Assembly (NCBI GenBank): GCA_029310945.1
Contig: JARJFC010000111.1
Span: 1 to 6,874 of the forward strand
DNA from: Leptospira sp. 96542
GTDB lineage: Bacteria; Spirochaetota; Leptospiria; Leptospirales; Leptospiraceae
Reading direction: 5' to 3'
Length of the DNA stretch: 6,874 nt
Under the pieces are notes generated by a model. The model saw nothing but the letters and a program-made list of their open reading frames with translations, searched no databases and was not told the origin of the DNA. Shown here in pieces: positions 4,974 through 6,874 of this stretch (the first letter of the stretch is position 1; each line of letters opens with the position of its first letter). The position numbers were made by a program, and so were the translations under genes.

Positions 4974-5459
4974 TTAAAGATCGGCGCTATTTGATTTGGC
5001 GTCTATGGCTTCGCGCTTTTTTCGTTCTTCAATTGTTCGACGGTCAATGAAGATCAATTGGCCTAAATCTTCCCTGGTGGTCAAAGTCATCGTGCGAAAA
5101 CCCTGATTCCAAGAAGTGGAATATTGGCCATTTGGCTGGCCAAATTTGCTCGTCAGTGCGGCCTTAACGCGATCCATGTGTTCAATGCTGAAGGCGATGA
5201 CGATGCCGCGAATCGTTTGTTTCGACACGGTGACCATGGCGGTGTGAACAGGCACGCCAGCAATGGTTTCATTCATTTTGAAGCATGCCATGCCGTCAGG
5301 ATCGTCTCGCTCTTCATCGTTGCACTGCCAGCCATTTGAGGTGTTGATGACTGCGGCGCTATTGCCGGTGGATATTCCTTTGAAGTCCAAGATCGGGGGC
5401 GCGGCGCTAGATGTGCTGGTTTGCAATGCGATGAGCAATGCGGGTACGAGTTTTTTCAT
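4974..5459 (-). CDS. Exported (periplasmic) hypothetical protein in the rex position
   Basis: 161 residues. MKKLVPALLIALQTSTSSAA is a Sec signal peptide with likely cleavage near residue 20. The mature part begins ILDFKGISTGNSAAVINT, has two cysteines (46, 59) able to form a disulfide, then a beta-rich core (IRGIVIAF, FRTMTLTT, GQLIFID) and a charged helical tail. Base composition is clearly poorer in GC than the DGR genes, suggesting a separate origin. It follows the repressor on the same strand after about 95 bases in which I see no gene or clear promoter. Lambda keeps rexAB here, so expression in the lysogen and a role in exclusion or lysogenic conversion are plausible but unproven. No good ribosome site precedes ATG 5459. 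Confidence 0.8.
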   Translation of the reverse strand: MKKLVPALLIALQTSTSSAAPPILDFKGISTGNSAAVINTSNGWQCNDEERDDPDGMACFKMNETIAGVPVHTAMVTVSKQTIRGIVIAFSIEHMDRVKAALTSKFGQPNGQYSTSWNQGFRTMTLTTREDLGQLIFIDRRTIEERKKREAIDAKSNSADL

Positions 5460-5554
5460 GATGCAGAGACTTTCATGGTTCCCGTAACGACTTGGCCCGG
5501 CTGCTCTTGTAGGTGCTGAGGCTGATTATTTGTGCAGTGAACAGAGGCAGTTGT

Positions 5555-5971
5555 TCACGCTGCGGCAGACTTGTTTTTCGCGGGCGCTGGTTGTTTTGAC
5601 TTGATGAGGCGAAGTGCAAAGCGTTCCACATCCGCCCGCTCGTCTGAATCTAGTGCCAGCCACTGTGGGCGAGTGACATCGTCAAAGGGCCAGAGTGGCG
5701 GGAAGTCGGGAGATGCCTCTCGAACCTCGGTGACATTATTTTGGCGCGACTTCGAATAGACGGCTACCGGCTGCGCGCGCAACTCATTCGCATCGCAGCC
5801 CCAGATGGTTTGGGCGAGCAAAGCCCCTTCTTTTGATATCCCGCGTTTCTCCCAATTTTTCACTGTCTGCTGTGATTGGTTCATCGCGCGCGCGACGGCT
5901 GCCTGCAGGTGCTTCTCAAGCTGATCGCGCTCTCGAACAACTTCATAGAGGCGTTTCATGGACTCGTGCAT
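5555..5971 (-). CDS. Phage-type HTH repressor (CI-like, no peptidase domain)
   Basis: 138 residues from ATG 5971; ATG 5959 is an alternative start, and neither has a strong ribosome site. Residues about 20-65 form an XRE-like HTH: HLQAAVARAM, then QSQQTVKNWEKRG as turn and recognition helix, then GALLAQTIWGCDANEL. The C-terminal part has a WPF motif (94-96) and a helix DERADVERFALRLI, seen in short repressors of related prophages. There is no LexA/S24 autoprotease, so RecA-driven self-cleavage is not expected and another induction route is needed. It probably binds the palindromes at 5991-6043 and 4936-4972, controlling itself, the Cro-like gene and the DGR operon. It is transcribed divergently from the Cro-like gene. 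Confidence 0.85.
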   Translation of the reverse strand: MHESMKRLYEVVRERDQLEKHLQAAVARAMNQSQQTVKNWEKRGISKEGALLAQTIWGCDANELRAQPVAVYSKSRQNNVTEVREASPDFPPLWPFDDVTRPQWLALDSDERADVERFALRLIKSKQPAPAKNKSAAA

Positions 5972-5990
5972 GCGGGAATTGTCTCGGCCG

Positions 5991-6005
5991 TAAACAGAAT
6001 GTTGT
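5991..6005. promoter_or_regulatory. Operator OR-c, degenerate
   Basis: TAAACAGAATGTTGT keeps the half-sites TAAACA and TGTT of the consensus but changes the centre. It directly abuts OR-b, near the expected start of repressor transcription. This is the weakest of the five sites. Confidence 0.5.
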
Positions 6006-6032
6006 TAAACATGGTGGTTGACTTGAAGTAAA
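6004..6032 (-). promoter_or_regulatory. Possible repressor-maintenance promoter
   Basis: On the minus strand TTTACT (6032-6027) and TTTAAC (6009-6004) are 17 bases apart, each matching four of six consensus bases. A start near 5998 would serve the repressor gene. Weak boxes are usual for an activated repressor promoter, but the call is tentative. Confidence 0.35.
6006..6020. promoter_or_regulatory. Operator OR-b
   Basis: TAAACATGGTGGTTG matches the consensus at 13 of 15 bases, centre 6013. It overlaps the rightward -35 and the leftward -10 candidate, so it could act on both divergent promoters. Confidence 0.75.
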
Positions 6033-6047
6033 CATGGTGTTTACAAT
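6018..6047 (+). promoter_or_regulatory. Rightward promoter of the Cro-like gene (PR-like)
   Basis: TTGACT (6018-6023) and TACAAT (6042-6047), 18 bases apart, each one base from consensus. Spacing and operator positions equal those of the DGR promoter. The expected start, near 6053-6055, coincides with the Cro-like ATG. Confidence 0.82.
6029..6043. promoter_or_regulatory. Operator OR-a, consensus palindrome
   Basis: TAAACATGGTGTTTA lies within the larger perfect palindrome GTAAACA-TGG-TGTTTAC (6028-6044). Centre 6036 is 23 bases from OR-b. It covers the spacer and the edge of the rightward -10. Confidence 0.85.
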
Positions 6048-6052
6048 GAGTC

Positions 6053-6313
6053 ATGGATACCTCACCAGCGTTCGCCGCTCGTGTCATTGCAGCTCTGGGT
6101 GGGCCGACAGCGGCAGCCAAGAAATTTCAAATTCATGCTCGTGCGGAGGCTGGGCAATGGCCGCCGCAACGGGTTTCGAATTGGCTTCGGCGAGGAATGC
6201 CGCCACGCGTTTTGTTGGATTTTCAGGAGGTGATTGAAGGCGCGTTGTGCGCTATTAATGCCAACGTTGGCCCCGTGACCGACCAGCAAGTAAAGGAGGC
6301 CGCCCATGGCTGA
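6053..6313 (+). CDS. Cro/YdaS-like HTH regulator
   Basis: 86 residues. VIAALGGPTAAAKKFQI then PPQRVSNWLRRGMPPRVLLDFQEVIEGAL is the Cro/YdaS-type helix-turn-helix (about residues 10-62), with recognition helix near PQRVSNW and a longer-than-usual link (HARAEAGQW) between helices 2 and 3. Divergent from the repressor with five operators nearby, it should act as the lytic antagonist competing for the same sites. No ribosome site precedes ATG 6053, and the promoter predicts an mRNA start at the ATG, so the message may be leaderless, as lambda cI is from PRM. The stop overlaps the next ORF by eight bases. Confidence 0.85.
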   Translation: MDTSPAFAARVIAALGGPTAAAKKFQIHARAEAGQWPPQRVSNWLRRGMPPRVLLDFQEVIEGALCAINANVGPVTDQQVKEAAHG

Positions 6314-6527
6314 ACTTGAACGTGTCGCGCTGGAGATCACGGCCGGTGCGGCGTGCGTGCATTTTGTTGTGGGTGGCCCGACCCATCTGGTGGGGCCGCT
6401 TGCGCAGGCGATGGGCGTGGCGGCGGTGCAGGCTATGAGCGCTGCTGCTTGTTCGTGTAGCCGCAGCCCGAGCAGCGAAAGTGATCCTCCATCACGCCCA
6501 TCTCGCCCCACGGGGGAGGTGCCGTGA
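6306..6527 (+). CDS. Small hypothetical protein after the Cro-like gene, possibly truncated
   Basis: 73 residues. AAAGGAGG lies six bases before ATG 6306, and the start overlaps the Cro-like stop, so translation is well supported. The first 50 residues (ELERVALEITAGAACVHFVVGGPTHLVGPLAQAMGVAAVQAM) look like an ordinary protein; the last 25 are Ser/Pro/Arg-rich and are read antisense to the zinc-ribbon gene, overlapping it by 95 bases. This suggests a recombination joint near 6433, with the original 3' end lost. It occupies the cII position but has no recognisable HTH. Confidence 0.6.
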   Translation: MAELERVALEITAGAACVHFVVGGPTHLVGPLAQAMGVAAVQAMSAAACSCSRSPSSESDPPSRPSRPTGEVP

Positions 6528-6714
6528 CGCTCTTCTCCAGCTTGTACTTCATCTCTCCGCAGCTCGGGCATTTGCTGCCCGTTGCTGGCATGAGTTTTTC
6601 CTCCAGCGCTGCGACACGCTTCTCCAAAGTGTCCACACGGTCGGGCGTGGCGGTCAGTCGCTTCCAGGGCTCCCATTTGCCCAGAAGTCCGAGGATTGTT
6701 TCGAGCGTACTCAT
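6433..6714 (-). CDS. Small zinc-ribbon protein with coiled coil
   Basis: 93 residues from ATG 6714 with AAAGGA about eight bases upstream. Residues about 24-42 (PDRVDTLEKRVAALEEKLM) form a short coiled coil; C49-P-S-C52 and C81-S-G-C84 are the two knuckles of a zinc ribbon, 28 residues apart. The start overlaps the upstream stop as ATGA, so it is coupled to the gene entering from the right. Function unknown; DNA- or protein-binding is likely. It converges on, and overlaps, the plus-strand ORF at 6306-6527. Confidence 0.8.
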   Translation of the reverse strand: MSTLETILGLLGKWEPWKRLTATPDRVDTLEKRVAALEEKLMPATGSKCPSCGEMKYKLEKSVTAPPPWGEMGVMEDHFRCSGCGYTNKQQRS

Positions 6715-6874
6715 GGGGCGGTCCTTTCTGCTGCGTTTTGTGGGAGGTGCTGCAGATCGTAGTGGATCGGACCATCCCGCCGTGCGCATCCCGTTTTCCA
6801 GCACCCGCCGCCATCAAGTCCGGCGCGCCCGCACCGCGGGCGGTTGTCTCCCTGGCCCACGGGCCGCGCGTGGG
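6711..6874 (-). CDS. 3' end of an unidentified gene entering from the right
   Basis: The frame stays open from the right edge to TGA 6713-6711, which overlaps the zinc-ribbon start as ATGA, the same coupling seen in other genes here. The 53 visible residues end DGPIHYDLQHLPQNAAERTAP and contain three cysteines, including GGGCWKTGC. Its start and most of the protein lie outside the window. A second minus frame is open over the same stretch, so the call rests mainly on the overlap. Confidence 0.45.
   Translation of the reverse strand, partial: HARPVGQGDNRPRCGRAGLDGGGCWKTGCARRDGPIHYDLQHLPQNAAERTAP

Noticed and set aside
5456..5476. Six-codon leader ORF overlapping the start of the exported-protein gene as ATGA
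   Set aside because: Too short to judge and without a clear ribosome site; the overlap could be chance.
6062..6817. 251-codon minus-strand frame
   Set aside because: Overlaps both the Cro-like gene and the zinc-ribbon gene; low complexity, no start signal.
1..6874. CRISPR array, tRNA, rRNA or attachment site
   Set aside because: No regularly spaced short repeats, no tRNA-like cloverleaf and no integrase or duplicated att core seen; the only dispersed repeats are the TR/VR set and the operators.

Overview
The window carries most of a diversity-generating retroelement (DGR) inside what looks like the immunity region of a temperate phage or prophage. The DNA is GC-rich. Its small overlapping genes, HTH repressor/Cro pair and DUF1566-like C-type-lectin-fold proteins suggest a betaproteobacterial prophage, perhaps Burkholderiales/Comamonadaceae. 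That taxonomic guess is inference, since no marker gene is present.

Layout, right to left on the minus strand. A sigma-70 promoter overlapped by two palindromic operators (4932-4972) faces left. It precedes target 3 (4270-4893), five small tightly packed genes (2589-4200), target 2 (1926-2558), target 1 (1310-1843), avd (841-1263) and the DGR reverse transcriptase (RT, from 826 or from about 490 to beyond the left edge). The template repeat (TR, 541-643) lies between avd and the conserved part of the RT. Each target ends in a variable repeat (VR1 1338-1440, VR2 1941-2041, VR3 4285-4385). Against the TR the three VRs carry 12, 16 and 11 substitutions. All 39 fall at template T on the plus strand, that is, adenine on the coding strand, which is the adenine-specific signature of DGR mutagenic retrohoming. 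A GC-rich hairpin follows each VR.

Right part. A minus-strand exported protein (4974-5459) and an HTH repressor without a peptidase domain (5555-5971) are followed by a three-site operator region (5991-6043) and a divergent Cro-like gene (6053-6313). The rightward promoter/operator and the one driving the DGR operon are near-copies of each other. This matches the lambda plan: PL and OL, rex position, cI, OR and PR, cro. The DGR occupies the PL operon. The right end holds a short plus-strand ORF (6306-6527) converging on a minus-strand zinc-ribbon gene (6433-6714) and the 3' end of another gene (6711-6874).

Model (inference): the repressor keeps the DGR operon silent or low in the lysogen. 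On derepression, the RT and Avd copy the TR RNA with errors at adenines and install the cDNA into three target genes, diversifying the ligand-binding face of three related lectin-fold proteins at once. The five genes between targets 3 and 2 have no function I can recognise.
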